From Hyphomicrobiaceae bacterium (GTDB lineage: Bacteria; Pseudomonadota; Alphaproteobacteria; Rhizobiales; Aestuariivirgaceae), in assembly GCA_900298995.1 (NCBI GenBank), contig OMIC01000039.1, positions 1 to 64,000 on the forward strand: 64,000 bases of DNA, given 5' to 3'. The translations under genes and the position numbers were made by a program. This document shows positions 45,527-55,833 of the stretch, one piece after another. Each line of letters begins with the position of its first letter. The first letter of the stretch is position 1. The notes under the pieces are model-generated. The model worked only from the letters and a program-made list of their open reading frames with translations, did not search any database and was not told the origin of the DNA.

Positions 45527-46618
45527 ATGAGCATGATCCCGCCCAAGTCCTTCGCCGACGAGCGGCTCTCCGGCATTGCCGGGCTTGACCAGCGCTCGCG
45601 CGACATCTTCCGCCGCCTCGTCGACACCTATCTGGAGACCGGCGAGCCTGTGGGTTCGCGCACCATTTCGCGCATTCTGCCGCAGAACCTCTCGCCCGCC
45701 TCGGTGCGCAACGTGATGATGGACCTCGAGGATGCAGGCCTCATCTTCTCGCCGCACACCAGTGCGGGCCGCGTTCCCACCGAGCAGGGCCTGCGCTTCT
45801 TCGTCGACGCCGTCATGGAGGTGGGTGCCATGAACGCCGACGAGCGGTCGCGCATCGATGCCCAGATCGCCGCCTCCAATCGCCAGCGCCGTCTGGAGGA
45901 TGTGCTCGGCGAGGCCACCACGATGCTCTCCGGCCTGTCGCAATGCGCGGGAGTCATCGTGGCGCCCAAGATCAATTCGCGCCTCAAGCACATCGAATTC
46001 GTGAATCTTGGGCCGGGCCGCGCCCTCGTCATCCTGGTTGGCGAAGACGGCAGCGTCGAGAACCGGGTCATCGAGGTGCCACGCGGCCTGCCGCCCTCGA
46101 GCCTGACGCAGGCGTCCAACTATCTGTCGACCCGCTTCCAGGGCAAGACCATCGCCGAGGTCCAGCGTTTCGTGCGCGACGAGATGCAGGGCCTGCGCCG
46201 CGAACTGGACGAGATCTCGGCGCGCATCGTCGAGGCGGGCATCGGCCAGTGGTCGGGCGCCACGGATGCCGATGACAAGACGCTGATCGTGCGCGGCCAG
46301 GCCAATCTCATCGAGAATGCAACCGCCACAGCCGATCTCGAGCGCATCCGCAAGCTGTTCGAGGACATCGAGAACAAGAAGGAGCTGGTGCAGCTTCTGG
46401 GCGCGGCCGAGCTGGGCGAGGGGGTGCGGATCTTCATCGGATCGGAAAACCGGCTGTTCTCGCTGTCGGGCAGTTCCATCATCCTGTCGCCCTACCGCAA
46501 TGCCGAGGAAAAGATCGTGGGCGTCATGGGCATCATCGGGCCCACCCGGATGAATTATGCCCGCATCATTCCCATGGTCGACTATACCGCCAAGGCCATC
46601 GGGCGGCTGCTCACTTGA
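45527..46618 (+). CDS. hrcA: Heat-inducible transcription repressor HrcA
   Basis: A 363-residue repressor of the CIRCE regulon (groESL, sometimes dnaK). The N-terminal winged helix includes RRLVDTYLETGEPVGSRTIS and LSPASVRNVMMDLEDAGLI, followed by HTSAGRVPTEQGLRFFVD. C-terminal segments are GEGVRIFIGSENR and VGVMGIIGPTRMNYARIIPMVDY. The track's start at 44951 lies within rph; ATG 45527 is the usual N-terminus. grpE follows after 57 bases. No CIRCE element was recognised in the window, so its targets are elsewhere. Confidence 0.96.
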   Translation: MSMIPPKSFADERLSGIAGLDQRSRDIFRRLVDTYLETGEPVGSRTISRILPQNLSPASVRNVMMDLEDAGLIFSPHTSAGRVPTEQGLRFFVDAVMEVGAMNADERSRIDAQIAASNRQRRLEDVLGEATTMLSGLSQCAGVIVAPKINSRLKHIEFVNLGPGRALVILVGEDGSVENRVIEVPRGLPPSSLTQASNYLSTRFQGKTIAEVQRFVRDEMQGLRRELDEISARIVEAGIGQWSGATDADDKTLIVRGQANLIENATATADLERIRKLFEDIENKKELVQLLGAAELGEGVRIFIGSENRLFSLSGSSIILSPYRNAEEKIVGVMGIIGPTRMNYARIIPMVDYTAKAIGRLLT

Positions 46619-46675
46619 TTTTTGGGGCGAGGCAGCCGATATGCCTGCCGGGCACGATTTCAAGGATTTGCAGCC

Positions 46676-47251
46676 ATGGCTGATCAAGACAACGCGACCG
46701 GGCAGGCCTCTGCCGATGCTCCACCCGGCACCACGACGGATGAGCTGGCGGACGCGCTCGCCCTTGACGAGCGCGACCTCGAGATCGCCCAGCTGAGGGA
46801 GGAGGCGGCGCAGTTCAAGGACCGGCTGCTGCGCACTGCCGCCGACATGGACAACCTCCGCAAGCGCGCCGAGCGCGACAAGGCCGAGGCCACCCTCTAT
46901 GCCGCCACCAACTTTGCCCGCGACCTGCTCAGCGTTGCCGACAACATGCGCCGCGCCGTCGAAACCATCACTCCCGAAGCCCGCGAGCAGGCCGATGAGG
47001 TGACCCGGAACCTGCTGGCCGGCGTCGAGATGACCGAGCGTGAACTGCTCAATGTCTTCCAGCGCTACAATATCCGGAGAGTGGAGACGGTGGGCGCCAA
47101 GTTCGATCCCAATTTCCATCAGGCGCTGTTCGAGATGCCTACCAAAGAATATCCGCCGGGCACGGTCGTGCAGGAGATGCAGTCCGGTTTTGCCATCGGC
47201 GACCGCTGCCTGAGGCCCGCCATGGTCGGTGTCGCCAAGGCCGAGGGATAA
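46676..47251 (+). CDS. grpE: Nucleotide exchange factor GrpE
   Basis: A 191-residue cochaperone that releases ADP from DnaK. The N-terminal coiled coil (DERDLEIAQLREEAAQFKDRLLRTAADMDNLRKRAERD) is followed by the beta-domain with FDPNFHQALFEMP and VVQEMQSGFAIGDRCLRPAMVGVA. AAGGA precedes ATG 46676. It is separated from dnaK by about 2.5 kb of unrelated genes (VOC protein, amine oxidase, AlkB). Confidence 0.97.
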   Translation: MADQDNATGQASADAPPGTTTDELADALALDERDLEIAQLREEAAQFKDRLLRTAADMDNLRKRAERDKAEATLYAATNFARDLLSVADNMRRAVETITPEAREQADEVTRNLLAGVEMTERELLNVFQRYNIRRVETVGAKFDPNFHQALFEMPTKEYPPGTVVQEMQSGFAIGDRCLRPAMVGVAKAEG

Positions 47252-47270
47252 CCCCTTCTTCTTGCTGTTT

Positions 47271-47286
47271 CTTGACTGAGGTCAAG
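47271..47286. promoter_or_regulatory. CRP/FNR-type (FixK/anaerobox-like) operator
   Basis: CTTGAC-TGAG-GTCAAG is a perfect 6-4-6 inverted repeat. It fits the form TTGAY-N4-RTCAA recognised by FNR/FixK-family regulators. It lies between grpE and the VOC gene, 54 bases before the VOC start. The alternative is a hairpin at the grpE 3' end, which is less likely without a T-run. Confidence 0.5.
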
Positions 47287-47340
47287 GTTCTGGCGGGACC
47301 GAGGGTGCCAACTGTGGCCGGTGTCAGAGGAGTGTGACGC

Positions 47341-47718
47341 ATGGCAAAGCAGGGTACGGTCGCATGGTCTGAGTTGATGACCACGGAAGTGGCACAGGCC
47401 AAGGAGTTTTATGGCAAGACTCTCGGCCTGAATTTTACGGGGTTTGATCGCACAGGTGAAGGCAACTATTGGGTGGCCATGGCGGATGGCGACGCTGCGT
47501 GGGGCATCATGGACATGAGCTCCCGCCCCGGAGCTCCAACCGGCTGGTTCACCTATCTCGCGGTCGATGATGTCGATGCCCGGGTGGTGGCGGCAACCGG
47601 CGCGGGCGGAACGCTGCTGATGCCGGCCTTTGACGTGCCGTCGGTTGGCCGCATAGCGGTGTTGAAGGACCCCACTGGTGCGGTCATCGGCCTGTTTAAG
47701 CCGACTGACCGTCCATAA
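47341..47718 (+). CDS. VOC-family (glyoxalase/bleomycin resistance-like) protein
   Basis: A 125-residue protein made of two VOC modules. It begins MAKQGTVAWSELMTTEVAQA and KEFYGKTLGLNFT, then GWFTYLAVDDVDARVVAATGAGG and VLKDPTGAVIGLFKP. Members can be glyoxalases, dioxygenases or sequestration proteins, and only some bind metal; one of the usual Glu/His ligands may be absent here (GLFKP in place of LxExP). AGAGGAG supports the ATG. A possible FNR-type operator lies upstream. It overlaps the convergent amine oxidase gene by 23 bases. Confidence 0.88.
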   Translation: MAKQGTVAWSELMTTEVAQAKEFYGKTLGLNFTGFDRTGEGNYWVAMADGDAAWGIMDMSSRPGAPTGWFTYLAVDDVDARVVAATGAGGTLLMPAFDVPSVGRIAVLKDPTGAVIGLFKPTDRP

Positions 47719-48952
47719 GCCTGAGTGCCGTCCCGGCAGCCTGGATGCCTGACAGATGCGCGCCATGCACGGTGGAGAAGAACGGGATCGAGCAATGCTC
47801 GCCCGCCAGCACGATCTTGTCTGCCACGGGCTCTGAAAACCGCAGCCTGGACGCGGCCCTTCCCGGCCTGGCGTGTGAGTAGCCCCCGAGCGTGAAGGGG
47901 TCAGAGGCCCAATGGGTGCGCAGCATCTTCCGCACATGTTTCCGGAAGGACGCACCAAAGGCCTCCGTCACCGCTTCCATGGCGATGGCCTCTGCCTCCG
48001 CATCGCTCAGCCGCTCCATCTCGCGGCCCAGCGCGCCGCCCATATGAGAGATCAGGAGCGGGCGGCCAAAGGGATTGGTGTGCAGATTGAACGGCCGCCT
48101 CGCCGGGTCTGAAAAAATGACGTCGCCATAGAGATGGCCCAGGCCTTCGACGGGCCGGTCGAGCAGGATGGCAAGCTTCTCGGAGACGCCCATCGGGCAG
48201 TCGTGCAAGGCTTCGATGAGCGACAGGGGAAGGGCGGGATCAAAACGGATGCCGCCGGCAATCAGCACGTTGACGGGCACCGCGAGGATGATGGTCTCAG
48301 CCGTTACCGTGCCCTTCGAGGTCTCCAGCCTGACATGGCGTCCCGACCAGTCGATGCCGGTGACGGGCGTGGAGAGCGTGACGTCGAGGCCCGCGGCATG
48401 ACGGGCCACCAGCGCGCCATAGCCTGCCTCGACCGGAAAGTCGCCGCCTTCATCGATGTAGCGGGCGTAGTCCTCGGTCGAGCAGTCCTCGGCTTCATGG
48501 GATGTTATCTGGTTGATGATCTGTCGTGTCAGGGTGTTCCAGCGGTTTGAGGGGTCGAGAAAGCTTGAGAATGACGCGTCGTGCTCGCCCCTGCCTGACG
48601 CAGAGATGCGGGTCAGCACGTCAACGATGTAGTCAATCGCCTCTGCCTGCACGGCCTCCGGCAGCTGGCCGCCGCCGCCATAGCGCCTCTCGTCCGCCCA
48701 TGTCAGTTTTGAATTGTAGGCGAAGCCCAGCCGGTCGGCGATCCGGGTAAAGGGGTTCTGTGCCGCGGCGTGGAGCCAGTGCGCCCCGCAGTCGAAGGGA
48801 AGGCCCAGCGTCGCTGTGTCCGTCCAGGCGCGCCCTCCGACGCGGTCACGGGCCTCCAGCATGATGAAGCTCCGGCCCGATATCTTGAGGGTGAGCCCTG
48901 CGGCCAGCCCCGCAGCCCCCGCTCCAATCACCGCAAAATCATAGTGACTCAT
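47696..48952 (-). CDS. FAD-dependent amine oxidase-like oxidoreductase
   Basis: A 418-residue flavoprotein of the monoamine oxidase/phytoene desaturase fold. The dinucleotide fold is DFAVIGAGAAGLAAGLTLKISG (residues about 5-26), then LEARDRVGGRAWTDT (conserved GGR motif) and GAHWLHAAAQNP. The C-terminus has KIVLAGEHCSIPFFSTVHGAHLSGIQAA, which holds the FAD ribityl. Likely substrates are amines or polyamines; in a window rich in amine metabolism this would fit, but this is inference. ATG 48952 overlaps the alkB stop by four bases (ATGA), so translation is coupled. Confidence 0.9.
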   Translation of the reverse strand: MSHYDFAVIGAGAAGLAAGLTLKISGRSFIMLEARDRVGGRAWTDTATLGLPFDCGAHWLHAAAQNPFTRIADRLGFAYNSKLTWADERRYGGGGQLPEAVQAEAIDYIVDVLTRISASGRGEHDASFSSFLDPSNRWNTLTRQIINQITSHEAEDCSTEDYARYIDEGGDFPVEAGYGALVARHAAGLDVTLSTPVTGIDWSGRHVRLETSKGTVTAETIILAVPVNVLIAGGIRFDPALPLSLIEALHDCPMGVSEKLAILLDRPVEGLGHLYGDVIFSDPARRPFNLHTNPFGRPLLISHMGGALGREMERLSDAEAEAIAMEAVTEAFGASFRKHVRKMLRTHWASDPFTLGGYSHARPGRAASRLRFSEPVADKIVLAGEHCSIPFFSTVHGAHLSGIQAAGTALRLMDGQSA

Positions 48953-49551
48953 GGTTTGGTGACCCGTCTCAGCGTGAGGTTGATACGCCCGCCATCCTTC
49001 AGCAGCGTGGAGGTGCCGGTGAGCACCCTGTCGATGCCGTGATAGCAGAGACGGGACGGGCCGCCCATCACCAGCACATCGCCGGAGTTCAGTTTCAGCG
49101 TGCCCGTCTTGCCGCCGCGCTCCGGTCCGCCGATCCGGAAGATCGCGGTGTCGCCGAGCGAGACCGAGAGCACGGGTGCGGTGAAATCGTCTTCGTCCTC
49201 GTCGCGGTGCAGGCCCATCCTGGCGCCGCCGCTGTAGAAGTTGACCAGACATGCTTCGGGGTCGTGGGAATAGCCGGACACGGTCCGCCAAAGTGCCAGA
49301 AGCACCCCGGGAATTGCGGGCCAGGGCTGGCCGGTGTCGGGATGGAGGGGCTGGTAGCGGTAACCCGCCCGGTCCGACACCCAGCCGAGGGAGCCCAGAT
49401 TGGTCATCCGCACCGAAAACGGCCGTCCGGTGCGTGGCATGACGGGGGTAAAGAGCGGCGCCGCTGCCACGGCCAGGCGCAGGTCCTCCACCAGCTGGCG
49501 CTGCTCGGGCAGGGCGAGATGGCCGGGCAGATATCTGAGACCGGGTGTCAT
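48949..49551 (-). CDS. alkB: AlkB-like alpha-ketoglutarate-dependent dioxygenase
   Basis: A 200-residue Fe(II)/2-oxoglutarate dioxygenase that removes alkyl lesions from DNA or RNA. Iron ligands are in MGLHRDEDEDDF (HxD) and CYHGIDRVL (second His); RINLTLRRVT holds the 2-oxoglutarate-binding arginines. NLGSLGWVSDRAGYRYQ is a typical nucleotide-recognition lid segment. I prefer ATG 49551 over 49587 because AAGG precedes it. It is coupled to the FAD oxidoreductase gene. The dnaK heat-shock promoter lies about 77 bases away on the other strand. Confidence 0.94.
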   Translation of the reverse strand: MTPGLRYLPGHLALPEQRQLVEDLRLAVAAAPLFTPVMPRTGRPFSVRMTNLGSLGWVSDRAGYRYQPLHPDTGQPWPAIPGVLLALWRTVSGYSHDPEACLVNFYSGGARMGLHRDEDEDDFTAPVLSVSLGDTAIFRIGGPERGGKTGTLKLNSGDVLVMGGPSRLCYHGIDRVLTGTSTLLKDGGRINLTLRRVTKP

Positions 49552-49627
49552 CGGCCGCCTTGTGTCACTGTCGCGGCGGACGGGCAAGCGGCCTGGCCGG
49601 CATGGCGGAAAATGCTGGACCGGACGG

Positions 49628-49657
49628 CTTGATAGGCTGACCCCCCCTGCCTATATA
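49628..49657 (+). promoter_or_regulatory. RpoH (heat-shock sigma factor) promoter of dnaK
   Basis: CTTG, 18 bases and CCTATATA match the alphaproteobacterial RpoH pattern CTTG-N17/18-CYTATNT. Transcription should start near 49663, giving a leader of about 135 bases before the dnaK ATG. No CIRCE element occurs here, so dnaK heat induction would depend on RpoH rather than HrcA. Confidence 0.75.
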
Positions 49658-49721
49658 CCCCCTCGAACGCTGGACGGTCCGGCTCGAGTCGGGCTGTCCG
49701 GGACCTAAATCTAAATCAGGA

Positions 49722-49746
49722 GGCGGACCCCCCTTCCGGGGGTGCC
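49722..49746 (+). repeat. Hairpin in the dnaK leader
   Basis: ACCCCC and GGGGGT close over a short C-TTCC loop, with GGC/GCC extending the stem past a GG bulge. The GGC arm overlaps an AGGAGG (49719-49724) that has no start codon after it. The true dnaK ribosome-binding site, TTGGAGGATCAAG, lies about 50 bases further. A role in RNA stability or thermosensing is possible but unproven. Confidence 0.45.
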
Positions 49747-49800
49747 GGGCGAGCGCCGCAACGGGCTTTCCCCAGTCTGCCTGCCAATTGGAGGATCAAG

Positions 49801-51720
<1,920 letters not shown>

Positions 51721-51737
51721 GGTCGAATGAAAACGCC

Positions 51738-51791
51738 AACCCCGCTTCACGTGGCGGGCTCCTCCGGGGGCTCGCGGCGCGGGGCGGGGTT
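51738..51791 (+). repeat. Long GC hairpin between dnaK and dnaJ
   Basis: AACCCCGC and GCGGGGTT form the outer arms of an inverted repeat enclosing 38 GC-rich bases. There is no T-run after it, only TCTGC. It probably attenuates read-through or protects the dnaK 3' end, so that dnaJ is made at a lower level than dnaK. Confidence 0.5.
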
Positions 51792-51882
51792 CTGCTATAT
51801 CCACACATGGAAGTCTCACCGCTCCTTGCAGCGCTCTCAGCCGGAAGCGCCGCGGAACGGCAACCGTTAGCGGTACTCAGTC

Positions 51883-53049
51883 ATGGCCAAGCGCGACTAT
51901 TACGAAGTTCTGGGCGTCGGCAAATCGGCCGACGAGAAAGAGCTCAAGGCCGCCTATCGCAAGCTCGCCAAGCAGTTTCACCCGGACACCAACCCGGGCG
52001 ACAAGATGGCGGAAGCCAAGTTCAAGGAAATCAACGAGGCCTATGACGTCCTGAAGGACCCGCAGAAGAAGGCCGCCTATGACCGCTTCGGCCACCAGGC
52101 CTTCGAGGGTGGCATGGGCGGCGGGCGCGGCGCGGGTTTCGGCCCCGAATTCAATTCCTCGATGTCCGACATCTTCGAGGACCTGTTCGGCGACTTCATG
52201 GGCGGTGGCGGTGTCGGCGGTGGCCGTGGCCGGCGTGGCCGCGGTGGCGGCGCGAGCGGCGCCTCACGCGGGGCGGACCTCCGCTACAACATGGAAATCG
52301 GTCTCACAGAGGCCTTCACCGGAAAGACCGCGCAAATCCGTGTGCCCTCGTCGGTGTCGTGCGAGACATGCAATGGATCCGGCGCCAAGCCGGGCACCAG
52401 CCCCAAGACCTGCGCGACCTGCGGCGGGCAGGGTGCCGTGCGCTCGCAGTCCGGCTTCTTCACTGTGGAGCGCACATGCCCCAGCTGTCAGGGGCGCGGC
52501 CAGGTGATTTCCGATCCCTGCAACGGCTGTGGCGGGCAGGGCCGGGTTACCAGGGAGCGCATGCTCTCGGTCAACATTCCGGCCGGTGTCGAGGATGGCA
52601 CGCGCATCCGGCTGGCCAGCGAGGGCGAGGCGGGCCTGCGCGGCGGGCCATCGGGGGATCTCTACATCTTCCTGTCGGTGAGGCCGCATGAGTTCTTCCA
52701 GCGGGATGGCGCGGACCTGTTCTGCAAGGTGCCGGTGTCCATGACGGCGGCGGCCATGGGCGGCGAGATCGAGGTTCCGACCATCGACGGCAAGAAGGCA
52801 CGGGTCTCGATTCCGGAAGGAACCCAGACTGGCAAGCAGTTCCGCCTGCGCGGCAAGGGCATGCCGGTGCTGCGCTCCTCGCAGACGGGCGACATGTACA
52901 TTCAGGTGGCGGTGGAAACGCCGGTCAACCTGTCGCGCCGCCAGCGCGAACTGCTGCGCGACTTCGAGAAGGAAGCGCGCAACAACAGCCCCGAATCCGA
53001 GGGCTTCTTCGCCAAGGCCAAGGCATTCTGGGACGGGTTCGGCAGCTGA
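51883..53049 (+). CDS. dnaJ: Chaperone DnaJ (Hsp40)
   Basis: A 388-residue type I DnaJ. The J domain (residues 1-70) carries the HPD motif in [12 protein letters not shown] Gly/Arg-rich linker at about 75-125 is followed by four zinc-finger CxxCxGxG repeats ([32 protein letters not shown]). The substrate-binding domains follow. It stimulates DnaK ATPase and delivers substrates. The TGA stop lies in a small palindrome shared with the convergent SH3-protein gene. Confidence 0.98.
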   Translation: MAKRDYYEVLGVGKSADEKELKAAYRKLAKQFHPDTNPGDKMAEAKFKEINEAYDVLKDPQKKAAYDRFGHQAFEGGMGGGRGAGFGPEFNSSMSDIFEDLFGDFMGGGGVGGGRGRRGRGGGASGASRGADLRYNMEIGLTEAFTGKTAQIRVPSSVSCETCNGSGAKPGTSPKTCATCGGQGAVRSQSGFFTVERTCPSCQGRGQVISDPCNGCGGQGRVTRERMLSVNIPAGVEDGTRIRLASEGEAGLRGGPSGDLYIFLSVRPHEFFQRDGADLFCKVPVSMTAAAMGGEIEVPTIDGKKARVSIPEGTQTGKQFRLRGKGMPVLRSSQTGDMYIQVAVETPVNLSRRQRELLRDFEKEARNNSPESEGFFAKAKAFWDGFGS

Positions 53050-53057
53050 CGGGTCAG
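53046..53057. repeat. Palindrome carrying the dnaJ and SH3-gene stop codons
   Basis: CTGAC-GG-GTCAG contains the TGA of dnaJ in one arm and the TGA of the convergent gene in the other. The same layout occurs between dnaE2 and tspO. It is a symmetric stop context rather than a terminator. Confidence 0.6.
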
Positions 53058-53662
53058 TCGACCTTTTCGCCGGGGTAGACACCCCACAACTGGGTCTGCT
53101 CGACATAGCCGTCATAGCCACCGGCGCTCAGTTCGCACCAGTTGCCGTCGCAGCCCTCGACCTCCGCCACGACTCCTGCGCCGAGCTGGACGATGAGGCC
53201 CGAGGCCGCGCCCGGCGAAGCGTGCACCGGCACGGTCTGGCCCTGTTTCCAGGGCGCGATCACGGCGGTGCGCTTGCCCGCCAGCATGTTCTGCAGGATC
53301 CAGCCTTCCTCGCCGTCCGAATCCCGGACCCGCCGCCAGTTCTCGAACTCGGCGACGATTTCGACCGGCAGGCCCTTGCGCTGGAACACCCAGGCCACCG
53401 GGTGGTCGCTGGAGGGACCGCGGCGCACATTGACCTTTTCGGCCTTGAGCGAGACGAAGCGCGGTATGGGCAGGCCCGACGGCCCGAGCGGCCGCGGGGC
53501 TTCCTCGCCGATCGAACCGGTGATGTCGCCCGCGGCGGACCTGGCTGGCGCAGCGGCGCGCTTGTCCAGCACCGACCAGGTGACGGCGGCGGCAATGCCA
53601 ACGCAGGCCACACTCAAGATGATGGAGCCAATTCGCCGTTTGCCGGCCAGGCCGAACGCCAT
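53054..53662 (-). CDS. Membrane-anchored SH3-domain protein
   Basis: A 202-residue protein with one N-terminal hydrophobic segment (RIGSIILSVACVGIAAAVTW, residues about 10-29), a Pro/Gly-rich linker and then a bacterial SH3-like region starting RFVSLKAEKVNVRRGPS, followed by WVFQRKGLPVEIVAEFENWRRVRD and VEGCDGNWCELSAGGYDGYV, i.e. two SH3 modules. Similar proteins lie in the periplasm and may bind peptidoglycan. ATG 53662 is preferred to GTG 53686 as the better start codon. Confidence 0.85.
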   Translation of the reverse strand: MAFGLAGKRRIGSIILSVACVGIAAAVTWSVLDKRAAAPARSAAGDITGSIGEEAPRPLGPSGLPIPRFVSLKAEKVNVRRGPSSDHPVAWVFQRKGLPVEIVAEFENWRRVRDSDGEEGWILQNMLAGKRTAVIAPWKQGQTVPVHASPGAASGLIVQLGAGVVAEVEGCDGNWCELSAGGYDGYVEQTQLWGVYPGEKVD

Positions 53663-53819
53663 GATACCCCAGTTCCCCCCTGGCACTTTGCCAGTTTACA
53701 CCACGCATCCGGACGTGCAAACGGAGGTTCCAACCCCGGACCTCCCCGGACCGGTGACAAAGTTGATCCGGCGGAGTTAAGAATATGTTGAGACTCCGCA
53801 GCGAAGCCAGGATTTCCGC

Positions 53820-54809
53820 ATGAGCAAGCGCAAGCCCCTCGTCGTCGTTACCCGAAAGCTGCCCGACGTGGGGGAAACCCGGATGATGGAGCTGTTCAAC
53901 ACGCGCCTCAACGCCACGGACGCGCCCATGGGACGGGCAGAGTTGGCCGACGCCGTGAAGACGGCCGAGGTGCTGGTGCCGACCGTGAGCGACCGCATCG
54001 ACAAGGCCGTTCTCATGCAGGCGGGCGACCAGCTGAAGCTCATCGCCAATTTCGGCAATGGCGTCGACAACATCGACGTCGAGACGGCGCTGTCGCGCGG
54101 CATCACCGTCACCGATACGCCGGGCGTCCTGACCGAGGACACGGCGGACTTCACCCTGGCGCTGATCATGGCGGTCTCGCGCCGCATCATCGAGGGCGCG
54201 CAGGTGATCGGCGCCGACAACAGCTGGGCGGGCTGGTCACCGACCTGGATGCTGGGCCACCGGGTGGGCGGCAAGCGCCTCGGGATCATCGGCATGGGCC
54301 GCATCGGCACCGCCGTTGCCCGCCGCGCCCGCGCCTTCGGGATGCAGATCCACTATCACAACCGCAAGCCCGTTCACCCGAAGGTCGAGGAGGAGCTCGA
54401 GGCCACCTATTGGGAGAGCCTCGACCAGATGATGGCGCGCATGGACATCGTGTCCGTCAACTGCCCGCACACCCCGGCGACCTATCATCTGCTTTCGGCG
54501 CGCCGGCTGAAGCTGATGAAGCGGGAGGCGATCATCGTCAACACCGCGCGTGGCGAGGTGATCGACGAGAATGCGCTGGCGCGGATGCTGGAGGCGGGCG
54601 AACTGGGCGGGGCCGGGCTCGACGTGTTCGAGCATGAACCCGCCGTCAATCCGCGCCTGCTCAAGGCCCGCAAGGCGGTGCTGTTGCCGCATATGGGATC
54701 GGCCACCATCGAGGGCCGCATCGATATGGGCGAAAAGGTTATCATCAACATCAAGACCTGGGTGGACGGCCACAAGCCGCCCGACCGTGTTCTTCCCGCC
54801 ATGCTCTAA
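53820..54809 (+). CDS. D-2-hydroxyacid dehydrogenase (glyoxylate/hydroxypyruvate reductase type)
   Basis: A 329-residue NAD(P)-dependent 2-hydroxyacid dehydrogenase. Nucleotide binding is GKRLGIIGMGRIGTAVARRA near residue 152. The catalytic trio is visible as Arg in VNTARGEVID, Glu in LDVFEHEP and His in LLPHMGSAT. SNGVDNID-like FGNGVDNIDVETA binds substrate. Likely substrates are glyoxylate and hydroxypyruvate (GyaR/GhrB group). It is the first gene after a 157-base divergent region. Confidence 0.93.
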   Translation: MSKRKPLVVVTRKLPDVGETRMMELFNTRLNATDAPMGRAELADAVKTAEVLVPTVSDRIDKAVLMQAGDQLKLIANFGNGVDNIDVETALSRGITVTDTPGVLTEDTADFTLALIMAVSRRIIEGAQVIGADNSWAGWSPTWMLGHRVGGKRLGIIGMGRIGTAVARRARAFGMQIHYHNRKPVHPKVEEELEATYWESLDQMMARMDIVSVNCPHTPATYHLLSARRLKLMKREAIIVNTARGEVIDENALARMLEAGELGGAGLDVFEHEPAVNPRLLKARKAVLLPHMGSATIEGRIDMGEKVIINIKTWVDGHKPPDRVLPAML

Positions 54810-54828
54810 GCGGGCCCGCCATCTTGAC

Positions 54829-55033
54829 AAGAGCGGAGTCAGGATCGCCTTCGGCACGGATACTGGCGCCTTCTCCTTCGACCAGAACAACGCCGGCGAA
54901 GTCGCGGAGATTGTGTCCAGTGGCATCGCGCCCATCCGCGCGCCCAAAGGATGCAACCAGTGTCGCCGCCGAACTGCTGCAGATCGATGACCTCGGCGTT
55001 CTCGCTCAGGCCGCGCGTCGCCCTCTGGCATAG
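54829..55033 (+). pseudogene. Remnant of an amidohydrolase (imidazolonepropionase-like) C-terminal region
   Basis: The about 200 bases after the hydroxyacid dehydrogenase encode pieces of an amidohydrolase-superfamily protein in two frames. One frame reads GVRIAFGTDTGAFSFDQNN and then GEVAEIVSSGIAPIRA, with the family's metal-binding Asp in GTDTG. The next frame, +1, continues PKDATSVAAELLQIDDLGVL, the expected following helix. A frameshift near 54941 is therefore needed to join them. There is no N-terminal part, start codon or intact stop, and the 3' end runs into the convergent PuuD-like gene. It is a decayed leftover of a gene once present here. Confidence 0.75.
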
Positions 55034-55767
55034 GCCCGGACAGCTTCGCCGAAGGCGGTGAAGAGCTTCACCGAATCCGGGTTGTTCAGCGCCTTGAATT
55101 CCGGGTGCCACTGCGTGCCGATTGCAAAGCTTTTTACATCGCGCACCGACACGGCCTCGATGATGCCGTCGGGCGCCGTCGCCTCCACCGCGAGGCCCTT
55201 CGCGAGCCGCTTGATGCCCTGGCGGTGGATCGAGTTCACCATGGTCTCGCGCTTGCCGAGGATCCGTTCGAGCGCGCCGCCGGGCCGGATGTTGATGACA
55301 TGGGCGGGCGCATAGCGCACATCGACATCCGGGTGCGTGGGCGCGCGGTGATCAAGCCGCCCCTCGCTCTCCTGCAATTCGGTCTCGAGCGTCCCGCCCA
55401 GCACCACGTTCAGTTCCTGGAAGCCGCGGCAGATGCAGAACAGCGGCATGCCGCGCGCCAGAACCTTCTCGATGAGGCGCAGGGTGGTGGCATCGCGGGC
55501 GTGATCATAGGGCTCATGCGCGGCCGAGGGCTGCTCGCCATAATGCGGCGGGTGCACGTTGGAGGGTGCGCCTGTGATGACGATGCCGTCGAAATGATCG
55601 AGCAGCGCATCCAGCGCCATGACCTCGGCCAGCGCCGGGATCATCACCGGCAGGCAGAGTGCGGCCTCGGCCACGGCGCGCACATATTTGTCGCCGATCG
55701 AGTGGAAGGTGAAGCCATTGTTTTCATAGGTATCCGCCGGGAGGCCGACGAGGGGCTGGTAGGTCAT
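55006..55767 (-). CDS. PuuD-like gamma-glutamyl-gamma-aminobutyrate hydrolase (class I GATase)
   Basis: A 253-residue class I glutamine-amidotransferase-like hydrolase. The nucleophile is in LFCICRGFQELNVVLGGTL (Cys near residue 112); the His-Glu pair is in GTQWHPEFKA. It starts MTYQPLVGLPADTYENNGFTF. In the putrescine pathway PuuD cleaves gamma-glutamyl-GABA. Two GS-like ligases in the window could produce its substrate. ATG 55767 is chosen; the track's first 60 codons overlap the next gene's leader. It is divergent from the SDR gene. Confidence 0.9.
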   Translation of the reverse strand: MTYQPLVGLPADTYENNGFTFHSIGDKYVRAVAEAALCLPVMIPALAEVMALDALLDHFDGIVITGAPSNVHPPHYGEQPSAAHEPYDHARDATTLRLIEKVLARGMPLFCICRGFQELNVVLGGTLETELQESEGRLDHRAPTHPDVDVRYAPAHVINIRPGGALERILGKRETMVNSIHRQGIKRLAKGLAVEATAPDGIIEAVSVRDVKSFAIGTQWHPEFKALNNPDSVKLFTAFGEAVRAYARGRRAA

Positions 55768-55833
55768 TTCCGAACCTTGTGGACGGGCTGATTTGCCGTC
55801 TAGATAGCCTGAGCAAGAGGGGGAAGTCCAACC

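Noticed and set aside
51738-51791. Rho-independent terminator after dnaK
   Set aside because: The hairpin is strong but has no T-run, so it is listed only as a repeat.
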